Below are positions 15,601-22,918 of a stretch of 35,374 nucleotides of DNA, one piece after another; positions within the stretch are counted from its first letter, which is position 1; every line of letters begins with the position of its first letter. Source of the DNA: Acidobacteriota bacterium (GTDB taxonomy: Bacteria > Acidobacteriota > JAAYUB01); the NCBI GenBank assembly GCA_029565065.1, contig JAKQOW010000070.1:1-35374 (forward strand). The letters run 5' to 3'. The notes under the pieces were generated by a model that had not been told where the DNA came from, did no database searches, and worked only from the letters and a program-made list of their open reading frames with translations. A program made the translations under genes and the position numbers.

Positions 15601-15947
15601 CCGAGCTGCCCCTGGTCAAGAGCGGGCGGACGCTCAAGGCCCGCCTCGACGAACTGGAGCGCCGCTTCCAGCAGCCACCGGGCACGGTGGGCATCGTCGG
15701 CGGGGTGCGGGTGATGGACCGCATCGGCAAGGCCATGGGCGCCGTGACGTCGTCCTGGGCGCCGCCGAGCCCCACCCATGCGGCGTACATCCAGGAGGCC
15801 GAGGGGTTGCTGGCGCCGGCACTGGAGGCGTTGAACGCGCTCATGGCCGGGGAAGTGGCGACGTTCCGGCAGGCGGTGGCAGCCGCCGGCGTCGGGCTGC
15901 TTCCGTCGCCGGCGCCGCTGGCAATGCCGGCGCCGGAGGGACGGTGA
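12645..15947 (+). CDS. Secreted Asp-box/BNR (VPS10-like) beta-propeller protein
   Basis: This 1100-aa exported protein has a signal peptide (about residues 1-21). AGGAGG lies 4 nt before the start. About nine Asp-box motifs of the type S-x-D-G-G-x-T-W occur over residues 60-700 (for example S-V-D-G-G-R-T-W, T-V-D-G-G-K-T-W, S-D-D-G-G-R-S-W, T-R-D-G-G-A-T-W). They indicate one or two many-bladed propellers of the sialidase/sortilin type. The conserved sialidase Arg triad is not evident, so enzymatic activity should not be assumed. Residues 830-900 form a beta-domain with an A-G-R-A-V-R-T-L motif, and the C-terminal 200 residues are helical. Proteins of this architecture are frequent in Acidobacteriota and Bacteroidota and are usually annotated only as glycosyl hydrolase or BNR proteins. 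It appears to be monocistronic. Confidence 0.88.
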   Translation: MRQSIGVLLLTLLLAAGAAGGGIDPDLLAGMKARAIGPAGMSGRIADLEAVEANPAVVYAGAATGGVWKSVNGGLTWTPVFDDQPVAAIGAVAVFQPNPDIVWVGTGEGNPRNSASVGNGVYRSVDGGRTWKHIGLDGTERIHRIVLHPTDPDVAYAAAMGREWGENPERGVFKTVDGGKTWTRVLYVDARTGAADLVIDPANPEKLFAAMWQFRRWPYYFRSGGPGSGLFVTHDGGGSWRRLQPADGLPKGELGRIGVAVCRSRSEVVYALVEAEKSALIRSDDGGRSWRTVNAEPNVAPRPFYYADIAVDPAWPQRVYSLDYVVRVSDDGGKSFETLPGARFENIHGDYHTLWINPRDPEHLYVGNDGGLAVSRDRGRTMRFVGNLPLGQYYHIAVDTAVPYHVLGGMQDNGSWRGPGWVMEQGGIRNHHWRMLGFGDGFDVLADPADPAAGYSMYQGGNLGRWDTRTGEWRHIQPPEPAEGKLRFNWNAALAIDPFEPATIYYGSQFVHRSLDRGETWQTISPDLTTNTSEWQRQDSSGGLTPDVTAAENFCTLIAIAPSPAVRGVIWTGSDDGRIHVTRDGGATWTSVEGNLPGAPAGAWVPHIEASAFDAAEAFVVLDDHRRSDWTPYVFKTTDYGRTWTSLATPALRGWALVVEQDPVNRNLLFLGTEFGLHVSIDGGREWLPWRHGVPTVSVMDLVIHPTEHDLVIGTHGRSALVIDDIRPLRELGAATLAKPLHVFAAAGARQYWRDAEAGGFGLGDGEFRGENKPYGVILTYSLNLPDLPLSDAEKEKARLGAVQAEKARGAAWEPAPVAPKVDTSPEEKPDEPPQVVIRIVDAAGRAVRTLKGPAVLGVNRAVWDLCRDGFREPAQRGGRRRSGEPAPGPELPPGIYTATVTFRDHHAATTFQVLPDPRSANTPADWARRQAAIERIGRLQETAAAAVDQIADARADVEAVLERVRAAEIRRLKAERVEPEEGKLAELPLVKSGRTLKARLDELERRFQQPPGTVGIVGGVRVMDRIGKAMGAVTSSWAPPSPTHAAYIQEAEGLLAPALEALNALMAGEVATFRQAVAAAGVGLLPSPAPLAMPAPEGR

Positions 15948-16235
15948 GGCGGTAAATCGGTGAGTCGGTGAATGGGTGAATCGGGAGACGGGAGACGTAA
16001 GACGGGAGACGAGAGAGGGGTGTCGGGAGACGGGAGATGAGACCCGAACCCCGAACCGCGAAACCCGAACCTCTTACGCCGATGTCCGATTTCCGATGGT
16101 CGGGAACGAGCCTCGAGCCTCGAGTCTCGAGCCTCGATTACGATCACGATTACGATTACGAATTACGATTACGAATTACGATCACGATTACGAATTACTA
16201 GCACGAAATGAGAACGAGCCTCTAGTCTCGAGCCT
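15948..16235. repeat. Low-complexity repeat tract
   Basis: The tract holds GGGAGACGGGAGACG-type repeats at 15980-16040, CCCGAACC repeats at 16042-16072, CGAGCCTCGAGTCTC repeats at 16106-16137, and ATTACGATTACGA/ATCACGATTACGA repeats at 16134-16199. It closes with another CTAGTCTCGAGCCTC at 16221-16235. No gene lies in it. Its right end runs into the C-terminal codons of the sensor-like gene. Confidence 0.8.
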
Positions 16236-16851
16236 CCGGTGTCGATACTGGCCGGCCGCTGCGGCCGGCGAACAGGACCAGCAGCAGTACGCCGAGAAAA
16301 CAGCTGATGAGCGCGGCGATGAGGAATCGCTGGCGCAGCGTGGTCCGGGAGTCTCCCCAGCTGCTGTAGGCGATGTTGTAGCGGACTGACAGCCGGTGGC
16401 GACCCCATTCCTCGATGTGCGGCACGATGATGTCGAGGTACGTCCGATTCCGGACGTCGCGGACCAACCGGCCGTTCAAGTCCAGACCTTTCACCGCCAG
16501 GAGCACCTCGGGTTCGGTGATCCGCGCCTGAGGTTCCCGGTTGCCGTCGCCGGGGTTGGCTGAGTCGAAGAGAACCCGCCCCTCCACGTCGATGATGCAC
16601 AGGTGGTTCAAGTCAGCGCGGAGCGCCATCACGTTGCGGATCAGCTCCAGAAATTTGTTGTAGCCGGAGCTGTGGTAAGTGTCGTAAGCCGCGACGACGG
16701 ACGGGGTGGTCAGGCGGGCGTAGCCGATGGCGTCCTGGTTGAACTGCTCCTGGATGGGCCCGGACGTGAGCCAGACCAGCAGGCCCGTGTGCACGGCGAG
16801 CATCAGCAGGTAGATGCCGATGATCCGAACTATAAAGCCGGTGACACGCAT
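16222..16851 (-). CDS. Two-TM periplasmic sensor-like protein without output domain
   Basis: This 209-aa protein has an N-terminal transmembrane helix (about residues 6-29), a periplasmic segment of about 140 residues, and a second helix (about 177-197). It ends only about 12 residues later. The periplasmic part has C-I-I-D-V-E-G-R-V-L-F-D-S near its middle and a late R-T-Y-L-D-I-I-V-P, a pattern seen in Cache/PAS-like sensor domains of chemoreceptors and histidine kinases. The expected HAMP and signalling domains are missing. The last codons (S-T-P-E-A-R-D, stop) are encoded by the low-complexity tract, so a longer receptor may have been cut off. GGAGG lies 7 nt before the start. It is the last gene of an operon with two solute-binding proteins. 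Confidence 0.7.
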   Translation of the reverse strand: MRVTGFIVRIIGIYLLMLAVHTGLLVWLTSGPIQEQFNQDAIGYARLTTPSVVAAYDTYHSSGYNKFLELIRNVMALRADLNHLCIIDVEGRVLFDSANPGDGNREPQARITEPEVLLAVKGLDLNGRLVRDVRNRTYLDIIVPHIEEWGRHRLSVRYNIAYSSWGDSRTTLRQRFLIAALISCFLGVLLLVLFAGRSGRPVSTPEARD

Positions 16852-16927
16852 GATGGCTCCTCCGAAATCCGGCCTGTCATCACCGCCGGCTGCGAGGCCC
16901 GGGATGGCTTCTCGTCCCGCCCCCGGC

Positions 16928-18424
16928 TCAACGTCGCCGACTGATCTCGCACACCCGCAGGGTGCTGTCGGCGCGGGGCTGCCACTGCAGGTCCCGGCGC
17001 AAGCCGTAGCAATGGCTGCGGGTGTACATGGGGATGTACGGCAGATCCGCCATGACCAGCCGCATGGCCGCTTGCAGGAGTTCCTGCCGCTGGCGGGGGT
17101 TGAATTCACGATCGGCGGCCTGTGCCAGCTGGTCCAGCTCGGGATTGGCGTATCCCACCACGTTTTCGGCGCCGTATTCGCCGTCGGCACTGTGGCTGTG
17201 CAGCTGGCTGTTGAACAACTCGCCGGTGTCGCCGGAACTGGGAATGTAGCCAACCAGGAAAAACGGCGACTCGCCTCGGGAGATGCGCGTGTAGAGTTCG
17301 GACCAGTCGCACAGCGCCAGTTGCAGGCGCACTCCGGCGTCGGCGAGTTGGCGGCTCAGGAGCTGGCCCTCCGCCGCGGCCGAACGCGACAAGTTGAGGG
17401 TGAGCGCCAGTCCGTCCCGATATCCGGCGGCCTGAAGCAGTTTTCGCGCCGCGTCCGGATCGTGGCGGATCACCGGCAGGTCAGGCGCGAAGCCCACCAC
17501 CGACGATGGGACGAGCTGTGTCGCCACGGTGGCGAAGTGCGGGTAGACACTGTCGACGAGCTCCTGCCGGTTGATGGCCAAAGAGATGGCCTGCCGCACG
17601 CGGCGGTCGGCCAGGGGATTGCTGCGGGGGTCGCCCCGGACGTCCAGCCCGAGATGAGAGACCGACGAGCCGTGCCAGGTGAGGATGGCCAGATGGTCCT
17701 GCCACTCGACGCCCTCCGCCTCCGCCACCCCCAGCTCGGCGTCCAGGTCGATTCGCCCGTCGATGAGCGCCTGGGCGCGCTGGTGGTCGTCGCCGATGAA
17801 CCGCCAGGTGACCGTCTGGAACTCCGGCGCCGGGCTGCGGTACTGCGGGAAGTACGCCATGGTCATTTCCTGGCGGGGGGTGTAGCGGATCATCCGGTAG
17901 GGGCCGGTGCCCCGAACGTCCTGGTCCGGTTGGAATCCCGCCGGAACGATACCCACCAGAGCCAGCATCCGAATCAGGACCGGCTGGGGACGCCGGGTGA
18001 TGATCACGATGGTCCGGTCGTCGAGCTTGCGCACCTGGTGCACCACCGAGAGCATGGTCCGGTACACCGAATCGGGATGAGTGCGCGCCCGATCCAGGCT
18101 GTAAATCACATCTTCAGGCGTCAGGGGCCGGCCGTCGTGAAACCGGACGTCGCGGCGCAGGGTGAACACCCAAGTGCGTTCGTCGGGGTTGTTATACCCG
18201 TCCGCCAGGACCGGCACCACCTTCAGATGGGGATCGAAGCCGACCAGCCCCTCGTACATGTTGCTCAGAATCGAGAAGGTAACCACCTCGTCCTGGGTGT
18301 GGGGATCCAGGCTCACCGGCCCGGTGGCCAACCCGATGACCAGCGCCGGCGGCGGTTCGGGCGCGCAGGCCGCGAGCGCCGACACGAGGACGACCGCTAA
18401 AATGTGGAGGAACCGTTTGCTCAT
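16928..18424 (-). CDS. Family-5 solute-binding lipoprotein (oligopeptide type), second copy
   Basis: This 498-aa protein has a lipoprotein signal sequence with lipobox A-L-A-A-C (Cys about residue 20). It then shows the SBP_bac_5 pattern: S-L-D-P-H, N-M-Y-E-G-L-V, W-V-F-T-L-R-R-D-V-R-F-H-D-G, L-T-P-E-D-V-I-Y-S-L and G-T-G-P-Y. These proteins normally capture peptides, nickel or related ligands for an ABC importer, but no permease or ATPase gene is present in the window. ATG 18424 overlaps the stop of the upstream paralogue (ATGA), which excludes the longer reading of this frame. The ligand is unknown. Confidence 0.9.
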   Translation of the reverse strand: MSKRFLHILAVVLVSALAACAPEPPPALVIGLATGPVSLDPHTQDEVVTFSILSNMYEGLVGFDPHLKVVPVLADGYNNPDERTWVFTLRRDVRFHDGRPLTPEDVIYSLDRARTHPDSVYRTMLSVVHQVRKLDDRTIVIITRRPQPVLIRMLALVGIVPAGFQPDQDVRGTGPYRMIRYTPRQEMTMAYFPQYRSPAPEFQTVTWRFIGDDHQRAQALIDGRIDLDAELGVAEAEGVEWQDHLAILTWHGSSVSHLGLDVRGDPRSNPLADRRVRQAISLAINRQELVDSVYPHFATVATQLVPSSVVGFAPDLPVIRHDPDAARKLLQAAGYRDGLALTLNLSRSAAAEGQLLSRQLADAGVRLQLALCDWSELYTRISRGESPFFLVGYIPSSGDTGELFNSQLHSHSADGEYGAENVVGYANPELDQLAQAADREFNPRQRQELLQAAMRLVMADLPYIPMYTRSHCYGLRRDLQWQPRADSTLRVCEISRRR

Positions 18425-19935
18425 GACGTGGGTCGGCGAACCTCCTTGGCCAGGATCCGCATGTCGAGGCGCGGCTTCCACACCACCGCCGGCGAGACCC
18501 CGTAGATCTCGTCTTCCACGAACAGCGGCACGCGGGGCATGTCCTGCATGATCATCACCATGAGCCGCTGCATGGTGTGAAGGCGCTGCGGCTGGTTCAG
18601 CAGTCCGCCCAGCGTTTCGATCATCCGGTCCACCTCCGGATTGCGGTAGCGGCCGCGGTTGTCGCGGCCGTAGACGCCGATGGTGGAATGGAACAGGTCG
18701 TCCATGAGATCGGACGCGTCGCCCGAGGTGGAGTTGAAGCCCGCCAGCCAGAACGGGGCCGTGTCCGCCGCCGCCCAGAAGGATTGCCGGTCCCGGATGT
18801 CCAGCTCGAGCCGGATGCCGGCCGGGGCCATCTGCCGCTGCATCTCCTCGCCGAGACGCGCCCGGACGCCCGACATCATCAGCGTCAAGGTGATGCCCTT
18901 GGGGTGGCCGGCCCGGGCGAGCAGCGCGCGGGCCCGGGCGGGGTCGTACGGCAGCTCCGGCAGCGAGGGATGAAAGCCGAACACGGCGTGCGGCACCATC
19001 TGGTTGGCCGGCTGGCCGAAGCCCAGCAGGATCCGCTCCACCAGCCGGTGGCGGTCGATGGCCAGGGCCACGGCTTCGCGGACCTCGTGCCGGTTGAACG
19101 GCGGCCGGGTGGTGTCCATCACCAGCTGCCGGATCGCCATGCCGGGCCGGCTCTGGATCATGCTTTTCTGCTGCGGATTGCGCTCGATGTCCCGGGCCAG
19201 TTCGGGGCTGATGTCGGACACGATGTCGGCCCGCCCGTCCAGCAACATCTGAACAGCTTCGGTGGGGGTGTTGTACCGGGTGATGGTGAGCCGCGGAAAG
19301 ACGGGCGCCCCGCCCCAGTAGCCGTCCCAGGTAGTCAGCCGGACAGCCTCGCCGGTCACCGACTCGAACTGGTACGGCCCGGTGCCCACCGGCTGCCGGG
19401 CGAAGGCCTCGGCGCCGACCTGTTCCAGACGACGGCGCGGGACGATGAAGGCATTGGTCAGCTTGTGGAGCAGGATGGGGCTGGGCTGGGCGGTGACCAC
19501 CTTGACCGTGTCTTCGCCGACGCGTGTGATGCTGGCGATGGTGGAGCAGTTGCTCTTCAGGGCCGAGGTGGGGTGGCTGCGGGCGCGCTCGAGGGAATAG
19601 ACCACGTCATCGGCCGTCAGGAAGGCACCGTCGTGGAACCGGACGCCGGAGCGGATCTTGAACAGCCAGGTCAGGTCGTCGGGATTCTCCCAGCTCACCG
19701 CGAGCAGGGGTGTGATTTTCATGTCGGCGTCGAAGCCGGCCAGACTTTCGAACATGTTCATGAGGACCGAGGTGGTGATCACTTCCTCGCGGGTGTGGGG
19801 CATGAGCGTCAGGGGCAGGCCCCTGTGGGCGACCACCAGTTCGGTTTTCTCGACGGCGGGCGGTGCGCAGCCTGTCGGCCCGAGCAACAGGACCAGTGCC
19901 AGCAGCCCCGCGATCCGACTCGTAGTGCCCCTCAT
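18421..19935 (-). CDS. Family-5 solute-binding lipoprotein (oligopeptide type), first copy
   Basis: This 504-aa paralogue of the next gene has a signal sequence with a lipobox-like G-P-T-G-C. It carries the SBP_bac_5 motifs T-L-M-P-H-T-R-E-E, N-M-F-E-S-L-A-G-F, W-L-F-K-I-R-S-G-V-R-F-H-D-G, L-T-A-D-D-V-V-Y-S-L-E-R-A and V-G-T-G-P-Y. ATG 19935 is chosen because GGGGAG lies 7 nt upstream and the signal peptide begins there; the open frame extends 50 codons further without support. Its stop overlaps the start of the second copy. Together with the sensor-like gene it forms a three-gene unit that may serve ligand sensing rather than uptake (inference). Confidence 0.9.
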   Translation of the reverse strand: MRGTTSRIAGLLALVLLLGPTGCAPPAVEKTELVVAHRGLPLTLMPHTREEVITTSVLMNMFESLAGFDADMKITPLLAVSWENPDDLTWLFKIRSGVRFHDGAFLTADDVVYSLERARSHPTSALKSNCSTIASITRVGEDTVKVVTAQPSPILLHKLTNAFIVPRRRLEQVGAEAFARQPVGTGPYQFESVTGEAVRLTTWDGYWGGAPVFPRLTITRYNTPTEAVQMLLDGRADIVSDISPELARDIERNPQQKSMIQSRPGMAIRQLVMDTTRPPFNRHEVREAVALAIDRHRLVERILLGFGQPANQMVPHAVFGFHPSLPELPYDPARARALLARAGHPKGITLTLMMSGVRARLGEEMQRQMAPAGIRLELDIRDRQSFWAAADTAPFWLAGFNSTSGDASDLMDDLFHSTIGVYGRDNRGRYRNPEVDRMIETLGGLLNQPQRLHTMQRLMVMIMQDMPRVPLFVEDEIYGVSPAVVWKPRLDMRILAKEVRRPTS

Positions 19936-20056
19936 GGCTGTCTCCCCGCAGGAAGTGTCCGGGCCGCCGCTCCCGGATGAAACGCCCCGCCCCCCGGTCG
20001 GAGGCGTGAGCCTGCGGGGAGGCGCGTGGGCCTGGTGTCGATTGCGTTCTGATTCT

Positions 20057-20085
20057 AGCTTAGTCTCTTGGGGAAGCCCTGTCAA
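20057..20085 (-). promoter_or_regulatory. Sigma-70-like promoter for the solute-binding operon
   Basis: On the minus strand a perfect TTGACA (20085-20080) is followed after 17 bp by TAAGCT (20062-20057). A TAGAAT follows a few bases later and could serve instead. The leader to ATG 19935 would be about 115 nt. Confidence 0.45.
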
Positions 20086-20119
20086 TTGTCATGATGGCGG
20101 GGACGGGGCGGGATGGGCA

Positions 20120-20149
20120 AGCGCCCGGCCCCTGGGGTGACCGGGCGCT
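20120..20149 (-). terminator. Possible terminator hairpin after the DUF4097 gene
   Basis: A 9-bp GC-rich stem (AGCGCCCGG/CCGGGCGCT) encloses a 12-nt loop 32 nt beyond the stop of the DUF4097 gene. No T-run follows, so it is a weak call. Confidence 0.3.
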
Positions 20150-20180
20150 CGCCGAATGATGTCGTGGCGGTGGCGTCGCG

Positions 20181-20843
20181 TCAGCGCACGGTGATATCGC
20201 CGCTGACGGTGTTGAGCTTGATTTGTCCGCGGCCCGAGCCCAACTGACCCTGGAGCTGGGTGGAGATGCGGGCCTCGTGCTTCTCCACCTGATCCAGCTT
20301 CAGCCGGCAGGCGATGTCGCCGCTCAGCGTGTTGGCGTGGAACCGGGCGTCCGCCCCGCGCCCCAGTTCCAGCTCCAGCTCGCCGCTGACGCTGTTGAGG
20401 GACAACTGGCTGTCGTAGCTGTCCGGGCAGCGACACACGGCGTGGCCGCTCACCGTATTCAGCTTGACGCTGCCCGCCACGCCGTCGGCGGACAGATCGC
20501 CGGAGACGGTGTTGCCCTTGAGCGCGGCGGCGCGCGGCAGGTACACTTCAAAATGAACGGCGCCGTGGTCGCCGTGGACGGTGCTGTCGTGTTTTTCGTT
20601 GATGCGGAGCCAGCCTTCGCCTTGCTCGAATTCGGGCTGGACGTAGTCGCCGACGATCTCGGCCTTCACCCGGACTTCGTCGGAGCGGTCCCAGGCGATG
20701 ACCGTGATGTTGCCGGCCACCGTGTTGATCTTGACGGAAACGTCCTCGCGGACGGCGAAGGTTTTCTCCACCGTCTCAGCCGCCGAAACCGTCACGGTCA
20801 GGGCGGCCGCCAGCATCACCACCAGCAGAACATTGCGTGTCAT
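20181..20843 (-). CDS. Exported DUF4097-type beta-helix protein
   Basis: This 220-aa protein has a signal peptide (about residues 1-21) and a repeated short strand pattern. N-T-V-x-G-N/D-I or N-T-V-S-G-D recurs five or six times (near residues 40, 112, 128, 151, 171 and 212), as in the DUF4097/DUF4098 adhesin-like right-handed beta-helix family. The function of the family is not established. Relatives often sit next to anti-sigma or envelope-stress genes, which are not seen here. GGAGG lies 7 nt before ATG 20843. It starts 100 nt after darP ends and may be co-transcribed with it. Confidence 0.85.
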   Translation of the reverse strand: MTRNVLLVVMLAAALTVTVSAAETVEKTFAVREDVSVKINTVAGNITVIAWDRSDEVRVKAEIVGDYVQPEFEQGEGWLRINEKHDSTVHGDHGAVHFEVYLPRAAALKGNTVSGDLSADGVAGSVKLNTVSGHAVCRCPDSYDSQLSLNSVSGELELELGRGADARFHANTLSGDIACRLKLDQVEKHEARISTQLQGQLGSGRGQIKLNTVSGDITVR

Positions 20844-20943
20844 GGAGCTTCCTCCCTAATGGATTTGCTCATGGGACGACGCGCGCCTGGGGAAAGGTTG
20901 CATGGCGGGCGGTCTGAGGGATCGGGAGCCCGGGGGAGGACGA

Positions 20944-21480
20944 TCAGGTCGATGTGTCGCCGGGCGGCTCCAGGTCGGCTTCGGCGATGGCCCGGAGTCG
21001 GCGGAAGAGGGCACGTCCGGCGCCGGCGGGTTTCCCCTCGCGCCGTTCCCGCTGGGCGGCCAACACCAGCCGGCGCAACTCTTGCCGGTCGGCGTCTGGA
21101 TGCGCGGCCAGGAATTCGTCGAGCGACGGATCACCCGCCTCTACGAGGCGCTCGCGCCACTCTTCCAGCCAGTGGAATCGGGCGGCCTCCCGGCGGGCCG
21201 CCTGGCCGTCCTGCGCCGCGAGTTGGCGGAGGGGTTCGGCTTCGGGTTCCTGGAGCAGCCGGCGCAGGTAGCGCAGATGACGGCGGCGGGCGCCGAATGC
21301 GGTGATCCGCCGGCCTTCCGCCACCGCCAGCCGCAACGGTTCGGGCAGCCCCAGACGGTCCACGACCGCCGGATCCAGCCGGAGCACACGCTCCACCACC
21401 GGATCGAGGGCCAGCACGTCGCGCTTGCGCTGGGAGCGGCTGGGCGGGCGGGGATCGTCGGGTGGTCGGGGTGGTGTCAT
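20944..21480 (-). CDS. darP: Ribosome biogenesis factor DarP (YjgA, DUF615 family)
   Basis: This 178-aa protein aligns in order with E. coli YjgA/DarP. The matching segments are S-R-S-Q-R-K-R-D-V, L-P-L/E-P-L-R-L-A-V, R-R-R-H-L-R-Y-L-R-R-L-L, E-P-L-R-Q, F-H-W-L-E-E-W-R-E-R-L, P-D-A-D-R-Q-E-L-R-R-L, G-K-P-A-G-A-G-R-A-L-F-R-R-L-R. DarP acts late in 50S subunit assembly. ATG 21480 is used because GGAGG lies just upstream; a start at 21525 would add 15 residues that do not fit the family. Its presence is notable because the family is best known from gamma- and beta-proteobacteria, although it occurs elsewhere. Confidence 0.92.
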   Translation of the reverse strand: MTPPRPPDDPRPPSRSQRKRDVLALDPVVERVLRLDPAVVDRLGLPEPLRLAVAEGRRITAFGARRRHLRYLRRLLQEPEAEPLRQLAAQDGQAARREAARFHWLEEWRERLVEAGDPSLDEFLAAHPDADRQELRRLVLAAQRERREGKPAGAGRALFRRLRAIAEADLEPPGDTST

Positions 21481-21513
21481 GCGCCTCCGGATGATGCCCT
21501 GGCGGGCGGGAGT

Positions 21514-21542
21514 ATTATGGCGCAAGTGCGGCGGCGGGCCAA
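21514..21542 (-). promoter_or_regulatory. Sigma-70-like promoter candidate for darP
   Basis: On the minus strand TTGGCC (21542-21537) and CATAAT (21519-21514) are 17 bp apart, giving a leader of about 25 nt to ATG 21480. Confidence 0.4.
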
Positions 21543-21590
21543 TGGGTATTTCAGACCGCCCGCGGGGTGCGCCCGCCAGGCGGTCCGTCG

Positions 21591-21619
21591 TTTACAGTAT
21601 CCCCGGAGCGGAGTAGAAT
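21591..21619 (+). promoter_or_regulatory. Sigma-70-like promoter for the flavodiiron gene
   Basis: TTTACA at 21591-21596 and TAGAAT at 21614-21619 are separated by exactly 17 bp. A run of eight T follows at about 21621. The start would be near 21626, with a leader of about 110 nt. Confidence 0.5.
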
Positions 21620-21737
21620 ATTTTTTTTGCGAGGCGGCATCTAAGCAGTCGGGTGTCTGGGCGAAGAGTCCCAGCCAATAGATGGCAAGTGTTCGCCGCG
21701 CGCGGCGGACGGCCATAACACCTTGGAGGTCAGGAGC

Positions 21738-22907
21738 ATGAAACCGAGACGAATCCGTGACGGCGTGCTGTGGATGGGCGCGGTGGACTGGAACCGCCGG
21801 CTGTTCGATTCGCTGATCCCGCTGCCGGACGGCACCAGTTACAATGCCTACCTGGTGCAGGGCACGGATAAGACGGCACTGCTGGACACGGTGGATCCGC
21901 CCATGGCCGGCGTGTTGGAGCGCCAGCTGGCCGGCGTCGACCGGATCGATTACGTCATTTCGCAACACGCCGAGCAGGATCACTCGGGCACCATCCCCTG
22001 GGTGCTGACCGAATATCCCGAGGCCGTCCTGCTGTGTTCCGCCAAGGCGGCGCCCATGCTGGTGGATCACCTGGGTGTCCCCGGCGAGCGGATCCGGGTC
22101 GTCACCGACGGCGAAACCCTGGCGCTGGGCGGCAAGACCCTCCGCTTCGTGTACACCCCCTGGGTGCATTGGCCCGAAACCATGGTCACCCATCTGGCCG
22201 AAGACCGCATCCTGTTCTCGTGCGACTTCTTCGGTTCCCACCTGGCCACTTCCGAGTTGTGCGCCGGCGACAACCCGTACGTCCTGGACGCGGCCAAGCG
22301 ATACTACGCCGAGATCATGATGCCATTCCGCAAGCAGATCCAGAATAACCTGAAGAAGGTGCGGGCGCTCGAGTTCGACCTGATCGCGCCGAGCCACGGC
22401 CCGCTGTTCGACCAGCCCGAGCGGATCCTCGCCGCCTACGAAGACTGGGTCTCGGACCGGGTGGCGAATGTTGTGGTCATCCCGTACATCTCGATGCACG
22501 GGAGCACCGAAATCATGGTGGATTACCTGCTGACTGCGCTGTCGGAGCGCGGCGTGCGGGTGGAGAAATTCGACTTGTCGGTCACCGACATCGGCAAGCT
22601 GGCCATGTCGCTCGTCGATGCGGCGACCATCGTGATCGGCACGCCCACCGTGCACATCGGCCCCCACCCCAGCGTGTTCGCGGCCACCCACCTGGCCAAC
22701 GCGCTGCGGCCCAAGCTTAAGTACGCCGCGGTCATCGGCTCCTACGGCTGGGGCACCCAGGCGGCGGAGCAGATCGCAGGGCTGATCCCCAACCTGAAGG
22801 TGGAAGTCCTCGGCACCGTCATGTGCAAGGGCGTCCCGCGCGACGAGACTTTGGCGGCCCTCGACGCCCTGGCCGCGGCCATCGCCGCGAAGCACGCGGC
22901 GATGTAG
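21738..22907 (+). CDS. Flavodiiron protein (FprA-type oxygen/nitric oxide reductase)
   Basis: This 389-aa protein has an N-terminal metallo-beta-lactamase-like diiron domain followed by a flavodoxin domain (from about residue 245). All expected diiron ligands are present: His77, Glu79, Asp81 and His82 (H-A-E-Q-D-H), His144 (W-V-H-W-P), Asp163 (S-C-D-F-F) and His220 (P-S-H-G). The FMN phosphate loop is Y-I-S-M-H-G-S-T-E. There is no rubredoxin or NADH oxidoreductase extension, so an external electron donor is needed. Family members reduce O2 to water or NO to N2O in anaerobes and microaerophiles, pointing to a strict or facultative anaerobic lifestyle. ATG 21738 has GGAGG 8 nt upstream. Confidence 0.95.
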   Translation: MKPRRIRDGVLWMGAVDWNRRLFDSLIPLPDGTSYNAYLVQGTDKTALLDTVDPPMAGVLERQLAGVDRIDYVISQHAEQDHSGTIPWVLTEYPEAVLLCSAKAAPMLVDHLGVPGERIRVVTDGETLALGGKTLRFVYTPWVHWPETMVTHLAEDRILFSCDFFGSHLATSELCAGDNPYVLDAAKRYYAEIMMPFRKQIQNNLKKVRALEFDLIAPSHGPLFDQPERILAAYEDWVSDRVANVVVIPYISMHGSTEIMVDYLLTALSERGVRVEKFDLSVTDIGKLAMSLVDAATIVIGTPTVHIGPHPSVFAATHLANALRPKLKYAAVIGSYGWGTQAAEQIAGLIPNLKVEVLGTVMCKGVPRDETLAALDALAAAIAAKHAAM

Positions 22908-22918
22908 CCTCGCCACCG

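Noticed and set aside
12549..15779. Very long open frame (over 1000 codons) antisense to the Asp-box protein gene
   Set aside because: It is the shadow of a GC-rich gene with strong third-position GC. Its translation is His/Arg/Gly/Val-rich low-complexity protein with no domain, while the plus-strand frame has a signal peptide and nine Asp-boxes.
12645..15947. Sialidase activity for the Asp-box protein
   Set aside because: Asp-boxes only mark propeller blades. I could not identify the catalytic Arg triad or the nucleophile Tyr.
16852..17253. N-terminal extension of the sensor-like protein
   Set aside because: The extended frame overlaps the solute-binding gene in another frame. A GGAGG site and the first membrane helix both point to the start at 16851.
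18577..19980. 467-codon plus-strand frame over a solute-binding protein gene
   Set aside because: It is antisense to a clear SBP_bac_5 lipoprotein and composition-biased.
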